IMG/VR virus record: IMGVR_UViG_3300034062_002901
Location: 1 to 60,786 of that record
Direction: 5' to 3' (one strand)
DNA: 60,786 nt
Origin: a virus
The position numbers were made by a program, and so were the translations under genes. The notes below the pieces were generated by a model, which was not told the origin of the DNA, made no database searches, and was given only the letters and a program-made list of their open reading frames with translations. This document shows positions 6,144 through 12,052 of the stretch, piece after piece (the first letter of the stretch is position 1; every line of letters begins with the position of its first letter).

Positions 6144-6486
6144 GTCTCGGGTTAACCTAGGCATTCCCGACTGCCTGCTGGCATTCCCCCATGGCGAGTT
6201 TGTCATGGTCGAATTGAAGGTCGTCAAACGCGGGCGCAAAATCAATCTGTCACCGCACCAAGTGGCCTTTCACATCAAGCATTCCGATTTGCGCTGCCCG
6301 ACCTACGTCTTGGTTCAGTACCAACCCGCCGGGACCGCTCATGCCAGCAAGTCCGAGCTGCTGCTTTATTGTGGCGAGCAAGCCGTCGACTTGGTGAACC
6401 TGGGCGTCGACACCCCTGCCTTGGCCCGTTGGCCGTGGACGGCCATATCATGGGCCGAGCTGAGAAATAAAATGCTACGTGGTTGA
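6067..6486 (+). CDS. VRR-type PD-(D/E)XK nuclease
   Basis: A 139-residue nuclease of the restriction-endonuclease-like fold. The catalytic set is visible: an N-terminal helix with Glu6, GIPD with Asp35, and VELK with Glu49 and Lys51, followed by LSPHQVAFH. VRR-NUC proteins of this size cut or resolve branched DNA in phages. The ATG at 6067 lies inside the 3' end of the small terminase gene (77-base overlap in another frame); a start at 6016 is possible but overlaps more. A junction-trimming role before packaging fits its position next to the terminase gene. Confidence 0.83.
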   Translation: MALKPEANLYKRLKENLPNCHFTRIESRVNLGIPDCLLAFPHGEFVMVELKVVKRGRKINLSPHQVAFHIKHSDLRCPTYVLVQYQPAGTAHASKSELLLYCGEQAVDLVNLGVDTPALARWPWTAISWAELRNKMLRG

Positions 6487-6511
6487 GTTGTAGATAACGG
6501 TGTGCTAGGAT
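6483..6511 (+). promoter_or_regulatory. Promoter at the left edge of the accessory island
   Basis: TTGAGT (6483-6488), a 17-base spacer and TAGGAT (6506-6511) preceded by TGTGC. It begins at the stop codon of the nuclease gene and precedes the purine-rich leader and ATG of the 48-residue gene at 6558. Confidence 0.55.
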
Positions 6512-6557
6512 TACAAACACCTGGATGTCCCGGGCAACCTTAGAAAGAGAGAAAGCT

Positions 6558-6704
6558 ATGCGAACGAGCGACCGAGAACGGCTGGCCGAAGCCCGGCAGC
6601 GACTGCATAAACACGCCCCACCCAAGACCCCTACCGACCACAAGCCCATGGCGATCAAATTATTTTTTTGGTGGTTGTTGCATAAAATCACCGGGGGTAG
6701 TTGA
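6558..6704 (+). CDS. Hypothetical 48-residue basic protein
   Basis: A very short gene encoding MRTSDRERLAEARQRL and continuing to a hydrophobic segment IKLFFWWLLHKI close to the C terminus. It is supported by its own promoter (6483-6511) and the conserved leader TTAGAAAGAGAGAAAG ending just before the ATG. Its stop codon overlaps the -35 box of the following promoter (6701-6706). The amphipathic basic-plus-aromatic layout could mean membrane contact. No family recognised. Confidence 0.65.
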   Translation: MRTSDRERLAEARQRLHKHAPPKTPTDHKPMAIKLFFWWLLHKITGGS

Positions 6705-6730
6705 CAAGTTGATAAAAGTAGGTTTACAAT
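6701..6730 (+). promoter_or_regulatory. Promoter with TTGACAAGT box
   Basis: TTGACA at 6701-6706, 18-base spacer and TACAAT at 6725-6730, close to the sigma70 ideal. The -35 box extends to TTGACAAGTTGA, shared with the promoters at 641, 7405, 8187 and 60482. It drives the gene at 6783 through the leader CCTAGAAAGAGAGAAAG (6764-6780). Confidence 0.75.
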
Positions 6731-6782
6731 TTAATTAGGCCAAGCGATCCGCGAAGCCCCAACCCTAGAAAGAGAGAAAGAC

Positions 6783-7118
6783 ATGGAACTGAACACACTC
6801 ATGCAGGCCTTGGCCAAAGATTTGGCCGAACAAATGCGCCCCATGGTGCGCGACATGATCCGGGCCGAACTGGTCACCGGTCAAGTGGACCCGGCCGCAA
6901 TTGCCGAAAATATCGACCTGAAAAAACTGGCCGAGCATATTGACATCTCGACGCTGGCGGCCGAGCTGACCGAGGGCCAATTAAATGATATCTCGGGCTA
7001 CATCGACCTGGCCATCTTGGCGGGCGAGCTTGACGCGGAGGGCATCGCGAAAAAATTAGATGTGGCGGACGCTGTTCGGGAATTTTTTCAGGACAATACT
7101 TTTTCAATCCGGGCATAA
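6783..7118 (+). CDS. Hypothetical acidic repeat-helix protein
   Basis: A 111-residue acidic protein. From about residue 40 it has a recurring IDLKKLAEHID / ISTLAAEL / IDLAILAGEL pattern, that is, short helices each starting with I-D and containing (K/T/I)LA, which suggests a small helical repeat. No enzymatic motif is visible. It is the first gene of a cassette with its own near-consensus promoter and leader and is followed closely by the gene at 7129. Confidence 0.8.
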   Translation: MELNTLMQALAKDLAEQMRPMVRDMIRAELVTGQVDPAAIAENIDLKKLAEHIDISTLAAELTEGQLNDISGYIDLAILAGELDAEGIAKKLDVADAVREFFQDNTFSIRA

Positions 7119-7128
7119 GGGGCACGGT

Positions 7129-7350
7129 ATGAAACGAGAAACGAATATTGCACTTGTCGGCCGCTTGATCCATCAAGCCAGCGCCGGCCCGCTGATGCAG
7201 GCGTTCGTGCTTGAAGCCTTGCGCGATTATTCCGCCCGCATGCTGGCCACTGAAACCCCGGCCGACGCTGAATCGGGTTTTATCAGCTGGGCCGCATGGC
7301 AGGCCTGCGCTGTTGAAACCAATCAGGCCATGGCCGACCGCCTGCGGTAA
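7129..7350 (+). CDS. Hypothetical 73-residue protein
   Basis: A small mostly helical protein beginning MKRETNIALVGRLIHQAS and containing MLATETPADAESGFISWAAWQA. The ATG at 7129 follows AAGGGGCACGGT; a longer frame starting at 7060 would overlap the gene before it. It shares the promoter at 6701 with that gene and is followed by a clear terminator at 7368. No family recognised. Confidence 0.75.
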   Translation: MKRETNIALVGRLIHQASAGPLMQAFVLEALRDYSARMLATETPADAESGFISWAAWQACAVETNQAMADRLR

Positions 7351-7367
7351 CCGCACCGGTTTTTTTA

Positions 7368-7393
7368 AGCCCGGCCGCGTGCCGGGTTTTTTT
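7368..7393 (+). terminator. Intrinsic terminator
   Basis: CCCGGC (7370-7375) pairs with GCCGGG (7381-7386) around the loop CGCGT, followed by a run of seven T. Nearly the same CCCGGC/GCCGGG hairpin recurs at 9505 and 9939, as if the terminator belongs to the cassette unit. Confidence 0.85.
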
Positions 7394-7404
7394 CGCCTAG
7401 GGGG

Positions 7405-7432
7405 TTGACAAGTTGACTTGTTGCACTAAAAT
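7405..7432 (+). promoter_or_regulatory. Promoter with TTGACAAGT box and operator-like repeat
   Basis: TTGACA (7405-7410), a 16-base spacer and TAAAAT (7427-7432). ACAAGT and ACTTGT (7408-7421) form an inverted repeat separated by TG inside the spacer, a likely operator. The leader CTAGAAAGAAAGAAAGCGAG follows and ends just before the ATG at 7488. Confidence 0.72.
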
Positions 7433-7487
7433 TATTTGCAGGCCAGCAATCCGCCCGGCCACTAGAAAGAAAGAAAGCGAGAAAATT

Positions 7488-8177
7488 ATGCTTAAGACTG
7501 TAAAACACTCAGGCAACAAAAAAACCGGCCCGATCGCGGTAACCTACCGCGCCGGGGGCCATAATGTTTTTGGCACGTGCCCGAAAACATGCGCATTGAA
7601 CCCCCATGGTGAACATGCAGCCGACTTGATCGACGCCGACTATCTGCAGGCCTTGCGGCATGCCGTGCCGCGTAAAGGCCAGGCCTGGACGTATTCGCAT
7701 TTTCCGGCCGAGCTGCTGCCGGCGCCGGCGCCTGGTGAGACCGTGATTAATGCGAGCTGCGACACGATCCCCCAGGCCTTGGCCGCAGTGGCCGCCGGCC
7801 GCCCGGCCGTGGTGGCCGCTCCGTCCGGGACCGTATGGCCGTACACCCTCGACGGCGTGCGCTTTGTACAGTGCCCGGCCGAGCTGGCCGAAAATTTCAG
7901 CTGCGCCCAATGCGGCAACGGCCGCCCGCTGTGTGCCCGGGGTGACCGGAATTATGTAATTGTGTTTGTCGCGCATGGTAGCGGCGCGCGCCTGGTCGGT
8001 GACGATGCCCCGGGCGGATGCTACGGTAACGGCGGCCCGGTCCGCCTGGCTTGGGAATCTACCAAAAAGACCGGCGCCCAAGATGACGGCGCCGCCCTGG
8101 CGGCTTTCGCCCGCTCGCTCCCGCCGGGTTCCCTGTTGCGGCATCATATTGTCGGTGACCTGGGCCAGGCAGCATAA
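7488..8177 (+). CDS. Cys-rich phage/plasmid protein, possible metal binding (DUF7227-like)
   Basis: A 229-residue protein of an uncharacterised mobile-element family that I recall as DUF7227 (name from memory). Two cysteine groups are visible: TCPKTCALNPHGEH-like CPKTC at about residues 28-32 and CAQCGNGRPLCAR at about residues 138-150. These could ligate zinc or an iron-sulfur cluster. Between them lies a domain with GETVINASCDT and a repeated helix-strand alternation. The start at 7488 is set by the leader; a frame from 7413 would read through the promoter. It occupies its own promoter cassette beside the DUF932 gene. The role is unknown; an accessory function in defence or replication control is inference. 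Confidence 0.72.
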   Translation: MLKTVKHSGNKKTGPIAVTYRAGGHNVFGTCPKTCALNPHGEHAADLIDADYLQALRHAVPRKGQAWTYSHFPAELLPAPAPGETVINASCDTIPQALAAVAAGRPAVVAAPSGTVWPYTLDGVRFVQCPAELAENFSCAQCGNGRPLCARGDRNYVIVFVAHGSGARLVGDDAPGGCYGNGGPVRLAWESTKKTGAQDDGAALAAFARSLPPGSLLRHHIVGDLGQAA

Positions 8178-8186
8178 AATAATTTG

Positions 8187-8216
8187 TTGACAAGTAGATT
8201 TTTATTAGACTAAAAT
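8187..8216 (+). promoter_or_regulatory. Promoter with TTGACAAGT box
   Basis: TTGACA (8187-8192), an 18-base spacer and TAAAAT (8211-8216) within GACTAAAATTAAA, the same -10 context as at 9562. It starts ten bases after the previous stop and leads into CCTAGAAAGAGAGAATTATC and the DUF932 gene. Confidence 0.75.
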
Positions 8217-8268
8217 TAAATCGTCGGGGGCTTTTCCTCGGCGCTAACCCTAGAAAGAGAGAATTATC

Positions 8269-9291
8269 ATGGCTCATATGATTGACGAAACCACCGGCCG
8301 CGCTGCTATTGCTTACGCTGGACAAACCCCCTGGCATGGTTTGGGTCAGGCCCTAACGCCTGGCGCAAGTATTGAGACATGGGCCCGCGAAGCAGGCCTT
8401 GCATATGATGTGCTTGAGAGCCCCGTTAAGTATTCCACGCCGGCCGCGACGGAGCTGCAAACCTGGCCAGCGCGTAAAGTGCTGCACCGGTCCGACACCG
8501 GCGCGCCCTTGGCGGTTGTGTCAAGTGCCTATAACGTGGTGCAGCCCGGCCAGGTAATGGACTTCTTTCGCCAGCTGGTAGACCTGGGCGGGTTTGAGCT
8601 TGAGACCGCCGGCGCCCTCAGTGACGGCCGCCGGGTTTGGGCCCTGGCCCGCGTCGGCGATGCTGCGCCTGTGGTCGACGGCGACCTGGTCAAGCCTTAC
8701 TTGTTGCTGGGCACGTCATATGATGGAACCATGGCGACCGTCGCAAAATTCACGGCAATTCGCGTGGTGTGCAATAACACCATAACGGCCGCCGTCGGCG
8801 GCTACAGTGGCGGCCGCGTGGTCCGTGGCGAGGGCGAGATAAATACCGGTTACCTAAAATCGGCCGTCCGGGTTTTGCATTCTGAACGCTTCGACGCCGA
8901 CGCTGTGCGGCTGCAGCTGGGGATTGTGGCGAATGCCTTTGAGGGTTTTCTAGTGCAGTCCCGGCAGTTGGCCGGCCAGACCATGGACATGGTCCAGGCG
9001 GATGCATTCGTTGCCGAGCTGTTGCGCCCTTATCATTCCAGCGCGCGCCCGGTGACCGAGTCAAAAGCTTATGTGCGGATCATGCAATTATTTAACGGCC
9101 GGGCGATCGGCTCTGACTTGCCTGGCGTGGCCGGCACCCGCTGGGCTATGTTTAACGCGGTAACCGAGCTTGTCGACCACGAGCGCGGCCGCTCGAATAA
9201 CACCAGGATCGAATCGGCATGGTTTGGGACCGGTGCAGCACTTAAGGCCCGGGCCGCCGAGCTGCTCGCCGCCGAGCTGGTAGGGGTTTAA
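8269..9291 (+). CDS. DUF932 phage/plasmid-like protein
   Basis: A 340-residue protein with the family pattern: DETTGRAAIAYAGQTPWHGLG at residues 4-24, RSDTGAPLAVVSSAYNVVQPGQVMDFF around 80-105, and later VVCNNTITAA and WAMFNAVTELVDHERG near the C terminus. DUF932 proteins (TIGR03299 type) are widespread on plasmids and phages and remain functionally undefined. Length is normal and the frame is intact. The start follows the leader TAGAAAGAGAGAATTATC. It is followed three bases later by a small gene, so the two are co-transcribed. Position in the accessory island suggests an accessory rather than a structural role. Confidence 0.9.
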   Translation: MAHMIDETTGRAAIAYAGQTPWHGLGQALTPGASIETWAREAGLAYDVLESPVKYSTPAATELQTWPARKVLHRSDTGAPLAVVSSAYNVVQPGQVMDFFRQLVDLGGFELETAGALSDGRRVWALARVGDAAPVVDGDLVKPYLLLGTSYDGTMATVAKFTAIRVVCNNTITAAVGGYSGGRVVRGEGEINTGYLKSAVRVLHSERFDADAVRLQLGIVANAFEGFLVQSRQLAGQTMDMVQADAFVAELLRPYHSSARPVTESKAYVRIMQLFNGRAIGSDLPGVAGTRWAMFNAVTELVDHERGRSNNTRIESAWFGTGAALKARAAELLAAELVGV

Positions 9292-9293
9292 TC

Positions 9294-9503
9294 ATGGTCC
9301 AAATTGAATACACCAAAAAACCCAGCGGCCCGACGCTACGCGCCGCGATCCGCAAAGCATTGAGCGCTGGTGAAACCTGGCTGCAGCTAACATGGGGAGA
9401 AAATCAAATCACAATCGAGCGCGGCCCTTATGGTTTTACCGGCCATGGCTGGATCGGCCGCCACGGTGGCGACGACCTGGCGAGAGAGTTCAAAATTCGA
9501 TAA
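9294..9503 (+). CDS. Hypothetical 69-residue protein
   Basis: A small basic protein with an N-terminal helix (TLRAAIRKALSAGETWLQLTW) and a strand-rich end (ITIERGPYGFTGHGWIG). It starts two bases after the DUF932 stop and ends just before a strong terminator, so it is the second member of the DUF932 cassette. No family recognised. Confidence 0.75.
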   Translation: MVQIEYTKKPSGPTLRAAIRKALSAGETWLQLTWGENQITIERGPYGFTGHGWIGRHGGDDLAREFKIR

Positions 9504-9504
9504 C

Positions 9505-9532
9505 CCAAACCCGGCCAAGCGCCGGGTTTTTT
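9505..9532 (+). terminator. Intrinsic terminator
   Basis: CCCGGC (9510-9515) and GCCGGG (9521-9526) form the stem with loop CAAGC and a run of six T. It is the same stem as at 7368 and 9939. Confidence 0.85.
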
Positions 9533-9537
9533 GCCTA

Positions 9538-9567
9538 TTGCGTTCAGTTGATTTTTTAGACTAAAAT
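9538..9567 (+). promoter_or_regulatory. Probable promoter of the last cassette
   Basis: TTGCGT (9538-9543), an 18-base spacer and TAAAAT (9562-9567) inside AGACTAAAATTAAA, the same -10 context as the 8187 promoter. The TTGACAAGT box is reduced here to CAGTTGATTT, so operator control may be lost. Leader ACTAGAAAGTGAGAA follows. Confidence 0.5.
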
Positions 9568-9616
9568 TAAACCCCGGCCACGTTGGCCGGGAATAAACTA
9601 GAAAGTGAGAATTTTT

Positions 9617-9916
9617 ATGTCCTGTTTTGTTGTCCCTGATTATCACGTGACCACCGGCCGCGCCCCGGTTCCACTGTTGCTGAATGCTGCCGGCCGCGTC
9701 GGTGGCCGTCTGCGCCTGGTGCAGCTGTTTCGCCTGGCCGGCGCTGGCTTGGTCCGGGTTACATGGTCCGCCACATGGTCCGAGTATCAAGTACGCGCCA
9801 CCGGCCCCGGCGGCCGCCTGGTGGCCGAGTACTTCACCGACGACAGGGCCGACGCCCTAGGCACGGCCGACGCCATGCTGGCCGAGCTGGCCGCAGCTGC
9901 CGGGGTTCCGGCATGA
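9617..9916 (+). CDS. Hypothetical 99-residue protein
   Basis: A protein with YHVTTGRAPVPLLLNAAGRV, several short strands (LVRVTWSATWSEYQVRATG) and an alanine-rich C-terminal helix (ADAMLAELAAAAG). The composition is very GC-rich like its cassette. It has its own promoter, leader (ACTAGAAAGTGAGAA) and terminator. No family recognised; the AALA-rich end may be a helix for self-association. Confidence 0.75.
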   Translation: MSCFVVPDYHVTTGRAPVPLLLNAAGRVGGRLRLVQLFRLAGAGLVRVTWSATWSEYQVRATGPGGRLVAEYFTDDRADALGTADAMLAELAAAAGVPA

Positions 9917-9938
9917 GCTGGCCGCGTTAGTTCGATTC

Positions 9939-9967
9939 AAACCCGGCCAGGCGCCGGGTTTTTTTTT
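9939..9967 (+). terminator. Intrinsic terminator at the end of the island
   Basis: CCCGGC (9942-9947) and GCCGGG (9953-9958) with loop CAGGC and a run of nine T. This closes the accessory island and precedes the repeat region. Confidence 0.87.
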
Positions 9968-10101
9968 CGCCCGGTATCGGCCTGCCGGCCTGGGAATAGC
10001 TTAAACCTATCGCAAACCCCGGGGCCATAGTCCGCGCCATGCCAGGCCGCGATCCAGGCCCGGCCAGCGCGTGATCCGTGGCGCGCGTATCGTGGCTTGG
10101 T

Positions 10102-10295
10102 GGCCGTGGCCATGGGGGCCGCCGGCCGTGGCCATGGGGGCCGCCGGCGCTTGGTCCGGTGTTTGTGTTTGTATGTCCGCCGGCCAGGTGTTTGTATGTG
10201 CGACATACAAACAAGGCCCGGCCAGCTGCGGCCGCCGGCCGTGGCCATGGGGGCCGCCGGCCGTGTCCATGGGGGCCGTGGCCATGGTGGCCGCC
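10102..10295 (+). repeat. 22-bp GGCC-rich repeat array (five copies)
   Basis: The unit reads GGCCGTGGCCATGG followed by GGGCCGCC. Perfect copies lie at 10102-10123 and 10124-10145 (tandem) and 10237-10258; variants lie at 10259-10280 and 10274-10295 (overlapping). About eighteen GGCC tetramers fall between 10100 and 10310. The unit carries two inverted GGCC boxes and the palindrome CCATGG. The copies flank the hairpin at 10189-10213 roughly evenly. Confidence 0.85.
10189..10213. repeat. Perfect 11-bp inverted repeat with 3-base loop
   Basis: TGTTTGTATGT (10189-10199), loop GCG and ACATACAAACA (10203-10213). A related half-site GTTTGTATGT lies about 24 bases upstream (10167-10176). There is no T tract, so it is not a terminator. 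It sits between repeat copies 2 and 3 and is AT-rich inside a GC-rich region, as extruding or nicked origin hairpins often are. Confidence 0.85.
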
Positions 10296-10388
10296 GGCCG
10301 TGGTCGGCGTTCCTGGTAACTTTCGCCCCGGTGCCCGGCGCCCCGGTTCGCGGGCCCTAGCACGTAAGTGAGCACCCACCCGCCCCGG

Positions 10389-10406
10389 GGCCCGAAAAAA
10401 CGGGCC
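10389..10406. repeat. GC stem with A6 loop
   Basis: GGCCCG (10389-10394), six A, and CGGGCC (10401-10406); flanking CC and GG can extend the stem. On the minus strand the loop would be U6. No T run follows on either strand, so a terminator role is weak. Confidence 0.6.
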
Positions 10407-10448
10407 GGGGGGGAAGCGGCGCAGGCTTTAGCCTTGTTTTACACGGTA

Positions 10449-10464
10449 AGTTTCACGTGAAACA
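10449..10464. promoter_or_regulatory. parS-like palindrome (ParB-type binding site)
   Basis: GTTTCACGTGAAAC (10450-10463) is a perfect 14-bp palindrome. Extended to 16 bases it reads AGTTTCACGTGAAACA and differs from the widespread bacterial chromosomal parS consensus TGTTTCACGTGAAACA only in the first base. It lies in gene-free DNA. I see no parA or parB gene in this genome, so a host ParB would be the likely binder. A simple operator for another dimeric regulator remains possible. By chance a given 14-mer is expected far less than once in 60 kb. Confidence 0.7.
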
Positions 10465-10496
10465 CTTTTAGACCCCCAACAATAAAAGGGCCCCCT

Positions 10497-10525
10497 TTGT
10501 GTAACAAGTCAACCTGTGCCAAAAT
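10497..10525 (+). promoter_or_regulatory. Probable promoter of the large terminase gene
   Basis: TTGTGT (10497-10502), a 17-base spacer and CAAAAT (10520-10525). The spacer contains AACAAGTCAAC, the reverse complement of GTTGACTTGTT found in the 7405 promoter, so the same regulator may act here in the other orientation. Confidence 0.45.
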
Positions 10526-10555
10526 TTGTGCAAATTTAAAACGAAACGGACTTTT

Positions 10556-12013
10556 ATGATCCCTGAAGAAATTGACGCCGAACGGCTAAAGCTTGAATAC
10601 CGACTGGCGCAGATTGACACGCAAGACAAGGCCAAGACCGGCTTCCTTGATTTTGCACGCTATGTCTGGCCAAGCGCGATCCTCGGTGAACATCACTCGG
10701 TTATGGGCAAGGCTTTTGACCGGATTGCTGCGGGGTCCTTGAAGCGTTTGATCATTAACATGCCGCCTCGGCACACAAAGTCTGAGTTTGCGAGCTTTCT
10801 TTTGCCGGCCTATCTCATGGGCCGTGATCCGCGAACCAAGGCTATTGAGGCGACGCACAACAGTGAGTTGGCGGTGCGATTCGGCCGGAAAGTCCGTGAT
10901 TTGATGGACACGGATGTGTATAAGGATTTGTTTCCTGATGTTAGTTTGAAGCAGGACAGCAAAGCTGCCGGCCGGTGGGACACGAGCAAGGGCGGGGAGT
11001 ATTTTGCGGTTGGTGTTGGAGGTGCGATGACGGGCCGTGGTGCGGATGTTTTGATCATTGACGACCCGCATTCGGAGCAGGATGCGATGAGTGAGTTGGC
11101 TTTGGACAATGCGTGGGAGTGGTACAGCTCGGGTCCTCGTACGCGATTGCAGCCGGGCGGGGCGGTGGTGATTGTGATGACGAGGTGGGGGACAAAGGAT
11201 TTGACGGCGCGGTTGCTCAAGGCGCAGAAATCACGGAACGCGGATCAGTGGGAGGTGATTGAGTTTCCTGCCATCTTGCCATCGGGTAAACCCTTGTGGC
11301 CGGAGTTTTGGAAGCTGGAGGAGTTGGAAGGCGTGAAGGCTAGTTTGTCGGTACAGAAGTGGAATGCAATGTACCAGCAGCAGCCTACGAATGACGAGGG
11401 TGCGATCTTGAAGAGGGAGTGGTGGAGGGTCTGGCCGCATGATGAGCCGCCGGTGGTGAACTACATTATTCAGTCGATGGACACGGCGTATTCCAAGAAG
11501 GAGACGGCTGACTTTTCTGTTATCACGACGTGGGGTGTGTTTTACGAGAATGAGGATTCTGGGGCGTCGATTATTTTGTTGGATGTTAAGAGGGGGCGTT
11601 GGGATTTTCCGGAGTTAAAGCGCATTGCAAAGGAGCAGTATGACCATTGGCAGCCAGACAACGTGTTGATTGAGGCGAAGGCCACGGGCACGCCTTTGCA
11701 GCAGGAGTTGCGGCGGATGAGTATTCCTGTGACGATGTACTCGCCGGGGGGCAGGAGAACGGGCACGGACAAGGTGGCGCGGGCCAATGCGGTGGCGCCT
11801 GTGTTTGAGGCGGGGATGGTTTGGGCACCTGACACGGAGTGGGCGGAGCTGCTTGTTGAGGAGTGCGCGGCTTTCCCGCACGGGGACAACGACGACATGG
11901 TGGACAGCACGACGATGGCAATGGACAGGTTTCGGCGGGGTAACTTTATTAGCTTGGCCACGGACGACAACGAGGAAAGGGAAACGGGAGACCTTGTGCC
12001 GGAGTACTATTGA
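10556..12013 (+). CDS. terL: Terminase large subunit
   Basis: A 485-residue packaging motor. The ATPase half has a Walker A-like MPPRHTKS (69-76) and a Walker B DVLIIDDPHS at about 162-171. The RNase H-like nuclease half starts near residue 305 with MDTAYSK and TADFSV, continues with LIEAKATGTPLQQEL and ends with NDDMVDSTTMAMDRF, giving the acidic metal ligands. The length fits the family. The ATG at 10556 is preferred; a GTG at 10526 in the same frame adds ten residues. It opens the virion block but is split from its small subunit by 4.4 kb of accessory genes, which is unusual. Confidence 0.93.
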   Translation: MIPEEIDAERLKLEYRLAQIDTQDKAKTGFLDFARYVWPSAILGEHHSVMGKAFDRIAAGSLKRLIINMPPRHTKSEFASFLLPAYLMGRDPRTKAIEATHNSELAVRFGRKVRDLMDTDVYKDLFPDVSLKQDSKAAGRWDTSKGGEYFAVGVGGAMTGRGADVLIIDDPHSEQDAMSELALDNAWEWYSSGPRTRLQPGGAVVIVMTRWGTKDLTARLLKAQKSRNADQWEVIEFPAILPSGKPLWPEFWKLEELEGVKASLSVQKWNAMYQQQPTNDEGAILKREWWRVWPHDEPPVVNYIIQSMDTAYSKKETADFSVITTWGVFYENEDSGASIILLDVKRGRWDFPELKRIAKEQYDHWQPDNVLIEAKATGTPLQQELRRMSIPVTMYSPGGRRTGTDKVARANAVAPVFEAGMVWAPDTEWAELLVEECAAFPHGDNDDMVDSTTMAMDRFRRGNFISLATDDNEERETGDLVPEYY

Positions 12014-12052
12014 CGTTTAAAATGGGCTAACCAATACCTTGGCCAAGGCGCT

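Larger units (their letters stand above)
9968..10555. other. Gene-free repeat, hairpin and parS-like region upstream of the large terminase
   Basis: About 590 bases with open frames only by virtue of high GC and lack of stops; none has a ribosome site. It holds, in order, five copies of a GGCC-rich 22-bp repeat (10102-10295) around an 11-bp hairpin (10189-10213), a GC stem with an A6 loop (10389-10406), a parS-like palindrome (10449-10464) and a probable promoter (10497-10525). Such a locus beside the terminase gene could be a packaging site, replication origin or partition site. The sequence supports a protein-binding locus but not which one. Confidence 0.7.

Noticed and set aside
10071-10379. 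Several long open frames on both strands in the GGCC-rich repeat region
   Set aside because: They exist in four frames at once because GC-rich repeats lack stop codons; none has a ribosome site and the translations are low-complexity (GHGGRRPWP type).
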